Assembly (NCBI GenBank): GCA_016748015.1
Contig: JAAOMT010000480.1
Location: forward strand, 498,101-562,100
Origin: Geosiphon pyriformis
Lineage: Eukaryota; Glomeromycota; Glomeromycetes; Archaeosporales; Geosiphonaceae
Reading direction: 5' to 3'
Length of the DNA: 64,000 bases
In this document: one piece after another, positions 36,708 to 47,779 of the stretch
Position numbering within the stretch: position 1 is the first letter of the stretch
Layout of the letters: the number at the start of each line of letters is the position of its first letter
Notes under the pieces: model-generated
Database searches by the model: none
What the model was told of the DNA's origin: nothing
The model's input: the letters and a program-made list of their open reading frames with translations, nothing else
Translations under genes and position numbers: made by a program

Positions 36708-39700
36708 GTGTTAACATAGAAGAATTTTAAACATATTAAAAGAACAATTAATTATGTATTTGTTTTTTTGAATTTGATTAATACAGTAGGAGATCATAAT
36801 GTTTTGAATGTTGAAGAATATTTTGACATTAATTATCAAACTGTTTTTGTTTCTGTAAATTTGGATAGTCTGCTAAATGTGTATTTGAACTTTTTGTGTA
36901 AGCAAGCAAATAAAGATTGTTAGAAGTTTGATTTTAAGAGTTCTAATAAAGTAAAATGAAATAGATTTAAAGATGCTATAATAACTAATGCTGAAATGTT
37001 TTTTGATAAATTTATAGTATCTAAGAGATTATTGAATTTGGATCCAATACAAAATATTATTCATAAAATAATATGTCTATTGGCCAATAAAATATTCAAA
37101 AAAAGTAGTTTAAAGGCTTCAATAAAGTTTTTACCAAGAAGTTTTTTAAGTTTTACAAATTGAAGATATTGGTATTAAAGATTATTAAATTTTTACATGA
37201 AAAAACTAGTGTTGAATTTATTTTTTTAATAAATTATTGAGTATTTTTGGATAATAATAAGGCTTCAAGTATTCAAATGTTATTAAATTTTGGTGCTAAT
37301 TCTAGATTTATAAAATCTGCTCTTTTTGGCATAAAAAAAGCATATCATATCTTAAAACTTGCCAAATTGATAAAAGTAGAAGAAGCAAATATTAGGACTG
37401 CTATTGACAAGAAAATAAAAAGTTTTGCTGCCAACAAAAATCACATAATTAGAAGTATATTAGAGTGCTCTTTTTAAAAATTAGTGTTGAATCATTTGGT
37501 TGTAAATAGTAAATTAGTTATAAATTCTGAAAAGATAAAATATAAGATTGATATAATTATGGAGAGTTAAACAAAAAAAAAATCAGTATTAAACAGTATT
37601 TCCAATTTGTGACACTATTAATACATGTTATTGACTTATATTGATAATACTACTTTTTTCAAAATCATGAGTGCTATTGAATATAATAATATGATATACA
37701 TAATTAAAGATTTATTTAATAAGAAGACCACTAATTTGTTTACTATTATAAATAAACTTTAAAAGCACTATAATAATTCAATACTGTTGATGCTGTTGAA
37801 TGTTCTAAACACTTGTTTGGTATATGAATTGGTATTTTAATTATGAAAAAAGGCTTGGGTGTTAATGATTCCTAAATTATATGAATAAGAAAGCATTTTA
37901 ATTAACATCAAACTAATTGTTTTAATTAAAACTGCTTGAAAAATTTTTTTCAAAATACTCTACAACAGAATTTCTATAGCTTATAGAAAATTTAATGTTT
38001 TTCATAATGACAATTTTTTTGTGTTAAAAGGTACTATTACTCAGTTTTTTATTTTTATAGCAGGCTTGGTAATTAAAAATGCTCTGAAAAAAAATTGTAA
38101 ACTCTGGTTGGTTTTGTAAAACATGCAAAAAACTTATAATTTTGTTGATTAATATTATTTAGAAAATAGTTTAGTTCGAATTAAGATGTGTAAATGATTT
38201 ATTAGATTTTTTGGAAGTATTTACAATGATAAAATCAATCAAATTATGATAGATTATAGACTTACTAATAAGTACTAAGTACATGATAGTCTGAATTAGG
38301 ATAAGGTTTTTTTCTTTTTACTTTGAAGAATTTTTTATGACCCTTTTTTATGTGAAATCAAAAGGCATCAAAGCTTATGTAATTATTATATTGATATTAG
38401 GTTTGTTGCCAAAATTGGCAGACTAGAAAATTAGTATAAACTGATTTTTTATTTAATAATTAGTGCTTTTGTCAATAACACAACTTGGGTAAGAAGTAGT
38501 TAAACTGTTATTTAATATATTTTGAATGTTATAAATAATTTTTTTAAGATAAATAACATTTCAATAAACAATATAAAAACAGTAGTCATTCTTATTAATC
38601 AAAAAATAAGAGATATTTTATAATTAATAAGTAGTCTGCCAATATCTGTCATTTAAAAAAAGAAATTTTACAGATATCTTGGTATTTTTTGTCTTTTAAG
38701 AGTTTATCAAAACCTAGTTTAGTGAAAACTTATTTTAACATCAGGTTTTTTGCTAATTTGGTCCTAAAAAAAGCTATTTCAGACAAACAGTTTTTTTATT
38801 TGGTCTTGACTATGCTGTAGTCTATAATTGATTACAGAATTTAGTTTAATTTTATTTTTAAAAATATGTGTAATAAGTGGAATACATTGATTAGGAAGAG
38901 TTTGAAAATAAAAGCTGGTTTGCCAAAAATTTTTTTAACAAAACTCTTTATTATTTATTATTATATGGCTTAAAATTATTTAAACAAATACAAGCTAAGA
39001 ATAAGATGGCTTCTATAATAGGTTTTTCAAATACTAGTAAAGTTTTTAGTTATTTGTTTAATTATAAGTCTTTAGATTTACAGATTTTGAGTTGGTTTTT
39101 TATTCACTTTTTGTATTATCCTATAAAGTTAAGAGTTAATCCAATTAACAAAATACAAGCTGAGAGTAAAATAATTTCTGTATTGAGTTTTTCAAATACT
39201 AATAGAGTTTTTAGTTATTTGTTTGATTATAAGTTTTTGGATTTGCAGATTTTGAATTGGTTTTCTATTTACTCTTTATATTATTTTGCAAAATTAAAAG
39301 TTAGTTTAATTAAAAACTTTCTGGCTGGTGTGGTAAAAATATTTTTAATTTATAACATGTTTCTTAACAACAATTTTCTTTCTGCATTCTGTTTTTTTGG
39401 TAGCATTCTAATGTTTTTTGTTTTAGAAAATTTGGTATTCTATGATGTTTTTTGCTCACTTAAGAGATTTAATATTGCTTTTGTTAAACAATTGTATAAT
39501 AAAAAAAATTTAGTTTTTAACTGGAAAAGCTTTTATTATTGAAAAAAACTTGATTCTAGAAATTTGGTTCTTGTTTAGTTTGGAATAACACATGACTTTT
39601 TGGCCAGTTCTGTATTTTATCTTAATACTTAGTTGTCCAATAACAACTCTTAGCCATTGAACATTTTTAATATTGGTGGTTTTTTTAAGATCAAGCTTTG

Positions 39701-40102
39701 TTTCACTAATATTAATTTGGATATTGTTAATATTTATATAAATGGATCTTTAGAAAACTTGAATATATATAAAATAAGGTGTAATGTGACTGTATTTTTT
39801 TCTAATTTAAATGCTAGTGTTGGTATTAAAGTTGGTAGTTTGGTATCTTTTATGATAGTAAAATTGCAAGTAATTGCTCTGGCTTTAAAATATGTTCCAG
39901 TTCACAGTATTGTTATAGTGTATTTAGACAATTAAACTGCTTTGAATGTTTGTGCTATGGAATTTATCATAAATTTGCCAGATTTTCACAATAGTTGCTG
40001 GCTAAAAAGATGTTATATTGTAAACTTTGTTAAAAATAAGAGACTTAATGTCTTTTGGAATAAAGTTAAGAAACATTTGGGTGTATTAGGCAATGAATAT
40101 AT
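36708..40102 (+). mobile_element. LINE (copy 1), 5'-truncated first part
   Basis: It encodes, with many stops, the end of the endonuclease, the reverse transcriptase and the start of the RNase H region of a LINE ORF2. The same family is seen at 51.6-56.6 kb. Recognisable parts are LINTVGDHNVLNVEEYF (36,770), NKIICLL (37,065), KLWLVL..MQKTYNFVD (38,100) and the catalytic box, now FVNN, at 38,468-38,479. RNase H follows, now YINGS, at 39,740. A 165-bp tandem duplication lies at 38,986-39,315. It is interrupted at 40,103 by element D. Confidence 0.8.
38986..39315 (+). repeat. 165-bp tandem duplication within LINE 1
   Basis: Two adjacent 55-codon units both encode an NTxxVFSYLFxYKxLDLQIL segment. 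The motif CAAGC recurs exactly 165 bases apart (38,991 and 39,156). The frame is kept. The units differ at many positions, so the duplication is old. Confidence 0.8.
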
Positions 40103-40828
40103 TGTTACGGTTGAAACACATAGTTTTTATTAATTATTACATGTATTAGCCAATGATGTCATATAATTAGCCACCCTATTTTTAGATAGTGATCATTGAC
40201 CTGATCAATGATCTGACTGTTAACCTGATCATTGACCTGATCATTGACCTAATCAATAACCTGATCATTGACCTAATCATTGATCTGATCATTGACCTGA
40301 TCATTGACTACTTTAGATAGCTATATAAGCGATGATTCCCTTAGCTGTAGAAAGATATAATCAAAGTAATAAAATAAACAATATCAATTACTTCCTCTCA
40401 TAATCGCTTATTCCCTTTTCTTTACCTTCAAGTATCTACTTGTTGGCATTCACATACCTTATCTTTTTCTCTTCTTGATTTGTATTTGTTAGAATTAGCC
40501 TGAGAAGCAATTGGCTTGCTCTTGTAATTCATTGAATAAAGAAACAATTGAAAAGTACAACGATACCTGTTATTGATTCTAAAAATCACTGAGTTGAGGC
40601 ATAGAATAATAGCAGCAGTGTTATCTTGTTGACAATCATGGACTATTCCTCTACCTTTAGATTTAAGAAAAGATTAGTGACTGTGATTTTTATGAGACTG
40701 ATCACACACATTGAATTCCTATTTATTCAATTCGCTCTCTTATTGTAATTCCTTCTTTGTTTATTTCCATCACCATACAATACTGTTCTCCTTTGCTATC
40801 TATTAGCTTGTTACTCCAACTTGTAACA
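40103..40828 (+). repeat. 5' LTR of element D (726 bp)
   Basis: It begins TGTTACGGTTGAA and ends CAACTTGTAACA. It is 108 bp longer than the 3' LTR because of a 12-bp palindromic tandem repeat at 40,191-40,308. Confidence 0.93.
40191..40308 (+). repeat. 12-bp tandem repeat in the D 5' LTR
   Basis: About ten units of CTGATCATTGAC with C/T variants. Each unit contains the palindrome TGATCA. The 3' LTR has a single degenerate unit at the same place, so the array expanded or contracted after or during insertion. Confidence 0.9.
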
Positions 40829-40833
40829 TAAAA

Positions 40834-40851
40834 GTGATGCTCCCTGTGAGG
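40834..40851 (+). other. Element D primer-binding-site candidate
   Basis: GTGATGCTCCCTGTGAGG lies 5 bases after the LTR. It matches the equivalent position in A (TTTGATGCTCTTTGTAAG) and C (TTGGTGTTCTCTGTGAG). All four elements therefore seem to use one primer RNA. I could not name the tRNA. Confidence 0.5.
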
Positions 40852-40880
40852 TTGTCAAAATTCACTTATTCCCTCATTGT

Positions 40881-42434
40881 ATGGGTGATTACTCATATCT
40901 GCCACAGCAATCAGAAGAACACTTTGCAGCACACAACAGAAACAACCAAAGTTTTATTGAACTTAATCCTCTGCCCTCCTGCTTGATCTGCTTCCCCCTT
41001 GAAGAACAATCCAGTAGACAATTCCAAGACTTTTGGAACTGGTTTCTGAACGAGCATTCAGCTGAAATCTACAACACTTATACAACCTATTACTTTGACC
41101 AAGCTTATTTTGAAAACAACTTTGAAGAAAGAAACAATAGTATCAATCAGCTCTTATATTCTGCAACCTTTGAACAACAGCTTCCTGATTTCAAATATCT
41201 GAATCATCAAATCCACATTTGGATTGCTGCCCATTAAGCAACTGAAACTCCCTTTGAAACAGAAGAAGAAAGCTACCAAACTGCCCCTGTTTTTGATCTT
41301 TTATCAAGTAAATCAGACTTGTCTACACAAACAGTTACCCCTGAACTAATGGCTAATGACCCCATGCAAGCAAACATTTTGGCTGCCCTCCAAGGTATAC
41401 AAACTGCTCTAGGGCAAAGAAACAACATCCCAATACCATTATTTAGAGGTGATGCACAAGATTCAATTGAATGGTTAAATAACTTTGAAAGAGCCGCTAC
41501 AGCCAATCAATATGATGATAAGTACAAATTCCAAATTGTCGGTGGCTACCTTCAAGGATCCCCTGCTACCTGGTTCTCACAAGAAACAGATGTCAATGCC
41601 CAGCAAAGAATTGTTAGATGAACATCAGCAAATGTGGGAGAAATCAACACTTCTTTCACTACCCGGTTTGAAAACAAGTTTAGAACCCCAATATTAATAT
41701 CAAAATGGCATATGGAATTGGAAAGAAGAACCCAAGATCCCGGTGAAGTTGTAACCGAATACGCCAAAGCAATCAAAAAGTTAATCAAACGAGTAGACAC
41801 TGAAAGAAATTGGACAAAAGAGCAGAAAATTCACTCCTTCACAAAAAGATTGAGAACTGATCTATCGTATGCTCTTTGGCTCCTCCTGGTCCTGAAAGAT
41901 AATCTCACCATGGATATGGCTATTGAATTAGCACAAAGAATTGAAGACAACCAAAGGATGCACTTGGGATCCATATTACCAGTTTTTGCTCCTGTTCCTG
42001 TCATGGCTTCTGCCCCTCAAATGGCTGCTACTTCTTTTGCCACTTACACTCAAGATCCAAATGAACAGTTAATAGACAGACTCACAGCAAATCTTGCTTG
42101 GTTATTAGAACCCTTAGCCCAAGCAGTCAGAGAAAATCAGCAACCACAAAGACTCAGATTTGAACCACGTTTCAATCAGCCTCAGCAACTACCTTATCAA
42201 AGACAACAAAATCATGGCCCACCTGTATGCTATCGCTGTGGATTAACTGGACACTTTTCAAGAGATTGCAACAATCCTCCACTGCTTCCACCAGTCCCCA
42301 GAAACAATGATGCTCAAAACAACAGGATCAACAACAACAATGTGTCCAACCAAAGACCCAATCATGCCAACATCAATTTCTTTGGAGAGAATCCCCTAGT
42401 TAAAGCCACTGTTTATCAGCCTTTAAACTGGTAG
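40881..42434 (+). pseudogene. Element D gag with two premature stops
   Basis: One frame from ATG 40,881 to TAG 42,434, broken only by TAA at 41,235 and TGA at 41,619. Both are a single C-to-T change away from CAA and CGA. The capsid region (IPIPLFRGDAQDSIEWLNNF, then TWF, RFENKF and EYAKAI) is of the retrotransposon gag type. It is followed by a Gln-rich linker and a CCHC zinc knuckle at 42,228-42,269 (CYRCGLTGHFSRDC) that binds the RNA genome. The capsid forms the virus-like particle. It ends at the frameshift site. Confidence 0.9.
42422..42428 (+). other. -1 ribosomal frameshift heptamer at gag-pol junction
   Basis: T TTA AAC in the gag frame is a canonical X XXY YYZ slippery site. The zero-frame stop TAG follows after one codon (42,432-42,434). 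The pol frame is exactly -1 and open from CTG 42,428 onward (VGAPPKSESATQPEEN). A short imperfect hairpin around GGTGCACC may follow, but I could not evaluate a pseudoknot. Confidence 0.75.
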
Positions 42435-45400
42435 GTGCACCTCCAAAGAGTGAGAGTGCAACCCAACCAGAAGAAAACCTCTTTTACGCTTTTAACTTAA
42501 CTGATAATGACCATGACATGGATGAATTAGCAATCAACCTCTCTGAATCCACAAGAAAGAAGAAGAAAGCCAAAGTTGATTTCGTTCTAGACTCCAATAA
42601 AGCTTCTACATCAACTGCTGACAACAATAAGCTCCCAAAAGCCAAAGTTTTCAAGAATTCTTCAAAGTTGAAACCCCCAGAAATAGTACAAAAATCCGGT
42701 CCCTATTCTGTTGTCAAAGACTTTATGGAAACCCCAGCACATATAACCTTTGGCCAATTGATGACCCATCCACAATTCAGAAAAGATTTTCGCAAATCCC
42801 TGATTCCAAAGAAAAAGACACCCAAAACCAACAAACACCCTTGCCAAGCTGGACTTGCTGACAATAGCAATATCATTCCTCTAATTTGTAAAGCCCAAGT
42901 GGCTGGCTACTTCATTAATTTGATCCTAAACAGTGGATCATCTGTTAGTGTTATTGCCAAACACTTTCTTAAAGCAATTGACAGAAAAATTAATGAACCA
43001 TCTACATGACCAATGACCAATGTGCATGGTGATAAGAAAAAAAAGCTTGGCATAGCCAAAGCTATTCCTGTCTGTATCAATGGCATCAGCATTGAAACTG
43101 ATATAGAAGTGTCTAAAGTAAAAGAATACACCATCATTGTTGGCAATAAATGGCTTAAGAAAGCAAAGGCTTTGCTTGATTATGAACTCTGTGAACTAAT
43201 CATCAGATGTGGTGAGAAACCCATTGTGGTTAAGTATCACCATTGGACAACTCCCCCAGTACCCAAGCAGAGCCCAGAAGAAAATGAATTAGATAAATCA
43301 GATGATAAAGAAAGTGAGGAAGAAGAAAAACAAGAAGAACAAAAAAAAACTACTGAACTCGCCTATACCATCTTTACTAGCAATGACAAACCACTGGATA
43401 ATGTTAAGGCAGATAAAGAAGGAATCATTGTCAATGGCAAGCTGATCTGCTGGCCTTATTATGACATGCTCAGAAGAACCTTTGACAGAAAGCCAGGCAA
43501 GAAAGCCAAATACAGTTATTGGTGGCATGGTCCTTATGCCTGGTGCTGGTGCGACAAACTATTGTATTCTCCTAGCGATGAATGCATGTCCTGCCTGATC
43601 TATTACAAAGATTGGGAACCAATCAGCTTGATACCCCAAGAGGAAATAAAAAAAGTCCAAAAGTCCTTTGAAAATGAACCACCTGAAATCCAATCATTGG
43701 TTGTAGAACAAAGAGAACTCTCTCCAAAAGAAAAAAAAGTAGACATTGAAAACCTGCTGGCTAAAAACAGCCCAGTTATCTCAAAAGAAAGTGAACCTCC
43801 TGGACGTACACATGTGATACAACACACCATCATCACCAGAGAAACTTGCCCCATCCATTTGAAGCCCTATCAATCTAACTGGCACAATGATGAGTTTATC
43901 AAAAAAGAAATAACCCGAATGAAAACCCTTGGATTCATACAGGAAACCAAGAGTGAATGGGCATTCTCAGTTGTAGTGGTATCCAAGAAAGGAGGAACCC
44001 TACACTTTTGTGTTGACTATCGCCAATTAAATGCTATTACTGAAAGAGACATGTACCCACTTCTCAAGATTGATGCAATGCTAAACCAATTCCATGGTGC
44101 CGCTTTCTTCTCAACCATTGACTTAACTGCTGGATTCTGAGAAGTAAAGATGGATCCAGAAAGCAGAAAGAAAACTGCTTTCATCACCAAGTATGGTACC
44201 TACGAGTTCACAGTCATGCTTTTTGGTCTCACAAATGCTCCTTCCACCTTTCAATGCTTAATGAACAAAGTATTTGAATCAGTAAAAGAAAACTTTGTTC
44301 TAGTCTACTTGGACGACATAATGGTATACTCAAAAACCTGGGATGAACACCTTGAACATTTGCAAAAGGTTTTTGATCTCCTTAGAAATGCTGGTCTCAA
44401 GATCAATCCAATCAAATCATTCTTTAGGCATCAATCCACCCAGTTTCTTGGCCATCTTATTACAAAAGATGGAATCTTCTCTGATCCAGCCAAAATTGAA
44501 AAAGTTCAAAACATTAGACAACCAATGAATGTTCATGAACTATGCTCTTTTCTTGGTTTGGCCTTTTATTATCGCAAGTTTGTCAAAGATTTCTCCAAAA
44601 TTGCTGCTCCTCTCAATCAGCTACTTAGGAAAAACATCAATTATCACTGGAGCACTCATCAACAAAAAGCATTTGAAATTCTGAAGGAAAAACTGGTTAC
44701 AGAACCCATCTTCATGCAACCTAATTTGGATCAACCTTTTATCCTCCACACTGATGCATCTGGCTATAGACTTGGTGCTGTTCTTTCCCAGAAAAATGAA
44801 AATGACAGGGAACATGCCATAGTATATGCCAGTAGAACTCTCACACCAGCAGAAAAAAACTATTCAGTTACTGAGCAAGAATGCTTAGCAGTAGTTTGGG
44901 CTACCAGCTACTGGGACAAATATCTTAAGGGTGTGAAATTTTTGGTGGTAACAGATTATCAAGCTATGGTTTGGCTACGCAACAAAAAAAACCTGGAACA
45001 TAAATAGATAACTTGCTGAATACTCCACTTGGACAAATTCGACTATGACATTCAACACCACAAAGGAGCTAATCATCAAAACGCCGATGCTCTCTCCAGA
45101 CTTACCATCCAGTGATAGTAAAACCCTCTCAAACCAAACCAACTTAATTATTTGTAACTCCCCTACAAACAAACACGATAATGGACTTGGACAACTACTC
45201 TGCTTTAATGAAATTTTTGGGTAAAGGACAATATCCGCCAGACTATACTTGACAGCAAAGAGAACATTTGTGCAAACAATCAAATTTCTATTTGATTCAC
45301 CAGAACCAGTTATATAAAAGAAATAAAAAAGATCCTGACCACCCCCAGAGAGTCATTAGATTTGAAGAAAAAGAAATTGTGATCTACAATATGCACACTG

Positions 45401-46488
45401 ATTCATTAGTTGGACACTTTGGAAAAACAAAAACAATTCAGAAAACTTTAGCTCACTATTATTGGCCTACCTTGGGAAAAGACATTGCTGAATACATCAA
45501 AACCTGTGATACTTGCCAAAGAAGAGGAAAACCCAATCGCAAGGAAGATATCCATCCAATCTCTGTTGGTCAACCATTTGATAGAATTGGTATAGATGTT
45601 GTTGGACCTTTAACAGTAACTCCTGATGGCAACAGATACATTATCACAGCTACTAACTATCTTACAAAATGGGTAGAAGCAAAAGCCACCCCAGATCAAA
45701 CAGCAGTTTCAATTGCCAATTTCATTTATGAAGATATTATCTGTCACCACGGCTGTCCCAAAAAACTTTTATCTGATAGAGGAAGAGCTTTTCTCAGTAC
45801 ACTGGTTGAAGAACTTTGCAGAAAAATGGGAATACGTCATAAACTCTCTTCCCTTTATCACCCCCAAACAAATAGCCTAGTGGAACATTTCAATAGAACA
45901 CTATGTGAAACCCTAGCCAAAACCAGTGAAGAAACCAACCTATGGGACAAAGTATTGTCTTCAGCCTTGTTTGTTTACAGAACTGTGAATCATGACATAA
46001 CAAGTTATGAACCCTTTTATCTACTCTATGGACGAATGGCAACTCTACCAATAGAAACGGATATAGAAACAATACTTTTTGAAGAAATAACAATAGGAGA
46101 TTACAAGAACATTTTGCAAAGAAGACTTGGTACCATTCTTGACTCATTAGTAGAAGCATAGATAATTGCCTTTGAAAAGATAAAACAGGTTCAAGAGAAG
46201 CTCAAAAAGAAAAAGACCTATAAAACACTTTCCTTAAGTGTTGGTGACTTAGTTTTGGAATACCATTCAGACAGAGACAATGTCTATGGTAATAAATTCT
46301 CTAGCTGGTGGAAAGGACCCTTTATAGTCAACAAAGTTTTGAACAATGGTTTTTATATCTTACAAGATCAATATAGAACAATATTCAGTGATCGTCCTGT
46401 TCATGGCACACGACTCAAGAAATATCACAAACAACCTGATTGGTTATCTGTTGTGGTAATACCGACCCAAATAATCAGCAAAAATTAG
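42428..46488 (+). pseudogene. Element D pol: protease, reverse transcriptase, RNase H, integrase
   Basis: Order: linker, protease with NSG at 42,929-42,937 (family consensus DSG, so catalytic Asp is Asn), and a Trp/Cys-rich segment (YWWHGPYAWCWCDK, 43,520-43,560). Next come reverse transcriptase with intact YLDD at 44,306-44,317 and RNase H with TDAS and VTDYQ. Integrase follows from 45,268 with an HHCC zinc domain (CDTCQRRG), catalytic Asp, Asp and Glu, and a GPF-type C-terminal motif near 46,310. Stops at 43,007, 44,138, 45,005 and 46,159, plus an indel between about 45,110 and 45,190, break it. It would copy gag-pol RNA to DNA and insert it, but this copy cannot act on its own. Confidence 0.9.
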
Positions 46489-46535
46489 ATATAAATAAAT
46501 GCACCATTCCCAAAACAGAGGTATCTTCAATCGAC

Positions 46536-47192
46536 ATGAACAATTATTTCCTGGATTAAAACATTCAAAATGTTTTCTATACTCTCTATAAGTACTGAAT
46601 CAAGAACTATCCAAATGCTACTCTGACTATCGGAAAACAAACCACTATAACAGACAACAGTGGAACTCACACTGTTATTAGACCAAAGAAAACAACTACC
46701 AGAAGAGAAAGAATTGGTAGCAAAATGGATAAATACCTGCTGGAAAGCATAATAGCAGCGATACTTTCATCTTCCAGCACAATTGGAAAAACAATACAAG
46801 AAATCTTGCCCATAGACAAAAACTTGTCATATGGAAGACAACTAGAACTCTATGGTCGTCTTGGTGAAATCATAGAAGACATGAAGCTCATGAAGAAAAC
46901 AACTTCAGAGATACAAGTGGAAATTTTGGGCATTATATGATTGAATGTCCCAAGAGTTTTGACCATTGCAAGAAGAGCCAGAACTCTTATACAAAGATTT
47001 GGTCTCTTGGATACAAAGCTTATTTCATCTCAAGTACTATATACTCTATCCACAAAAGACTTCAACAAACTAGTTAGTTTTGAGTTAGACAAAACCCTTC
47101 ACATAGACTATCCCATAAATAGTTTGATTTTGCCGGAGCTCAATCTCTTTGGAGAGGATGATGTTATGGTTGAAACACATAGTTTTTATTAA
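46536..47192 (+). pseudogene. Element D third ORF after integrase, function unknown
   Basis: A separate frame starts at ATG 46,536 and runs about 218 codons to a TAA inside the 3' LTR. It has stops at 46,563 (TAA), 46,596 (TGA) and 46,938 (TGA). Readable parts include NYPNATLTIGKQTTITDN, a Lys/Arg patch (PKKTTTRRERIGSK) and a helical region (DKYLLESIIAAIL). No signal peptide or clear transmembrane anchor is seen, so an envelope role is not supported. Its last 31 bases overlap the polypurine tract and LTR. Confidence 0.6.
47151..47161 (+). other. Element D polypurine tract
   Basis: GGAGAGGATGA directly precedes the 3' LTR start TGTTATGG at 47,162. Confidence 0.7.
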
Positions 47193-47779
47193 TTATCACA
47201 TGTATTAGCCAATGATGTCATATAATTAGCCACTCTATTTTTAGATAGTGATTGTTGACTACTTTAGATAGCTATATAAGTGATGATTCCCTTAGCTGTA
47301 GAAAGATATGATCAAAGTAATGAAATAAACAATATCAATTACTTCCTCTCATAATCGCTTATTCCCCTTTCCTTACCTTCAAGTATCTACTTGTTGGCAT
47401 TCACATACCTTATCTTTTCCCCTTCTTGATTTGTATTTGTTAGAATTAGCCTGAGAAACAATTGGCTTGCTCTTGTAATTCATTGAATAAAGAAACGATT
47501 GAAAAGTACAATGATACCTGTTATTGATTCTAAGAATTGCCAAGTTGAGGCATAGAATAATAGCAGCGGTGTTATCTTGTTGACAATCACAGACTATTTC
47601 TCTACCTTCAGATTTAAGAAAAGATTAGCGACTGTGATTTTTATGAAACTGATCATGCACATTGAATTCTTACTTATTCAATTTGCTCTCTTATTGTAAT
47701 TCCTTCTTTGTTTATTTCCATCATCATACAATACTGTTCTCCCTTGCTATCCATTAGCTTGTTACTTCAACCCGTAACA
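47162..47779 (+). repeat. 3' LTR of element D (618 bp)
   Basis: It begins TGTTATGGTTGAA and ends CAACCCGTAACA. By eye it differs from the 5' LTR at about 38 of roughly 610 aligned bases, and all the differences I found are transitions. Confidence 0.93.

Larger units (their letters stand above)
40103..47779 (+). mobile_element. Ty3/gypsy element D, complete, recently decayed
   Basis: A 7.7-kb element with LTRs of 726 and 618 bp and a 4-bp target duplication ATAT (40,099-40,102 and 47,780-47,783). It carries gag, protease, reverse transcriptase, RNase H, integrase and a third ORF. It is inserted in the RNase H region of LINE 1, which resumes at 47,780. It is the best preserved element here, with single-base stops and at least one frameshift. 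It lacks the dUTPase domain of B and C. Confidence 0.93.

Noticed and set aside
40191-40308. CRISPR-like or satellite array
   Set aside because: The 12-bp units are contiguous without unique spacers and lie wholly in an LTR.
41235-41621. Possible programmed readthrough of stops in the element D gag
   Set aside because: Two different stop codons at unrelated positions, each one C-to-T from CAA or CGA, fit the general decay pattern better than recoding. Intact copies would settle it.
46536-47192. Envelope-like gene in element D
   Set aside because: No signal peptide, transmembrane anchor or cleavage site is visible, so only an unknown third ORF is claimed.
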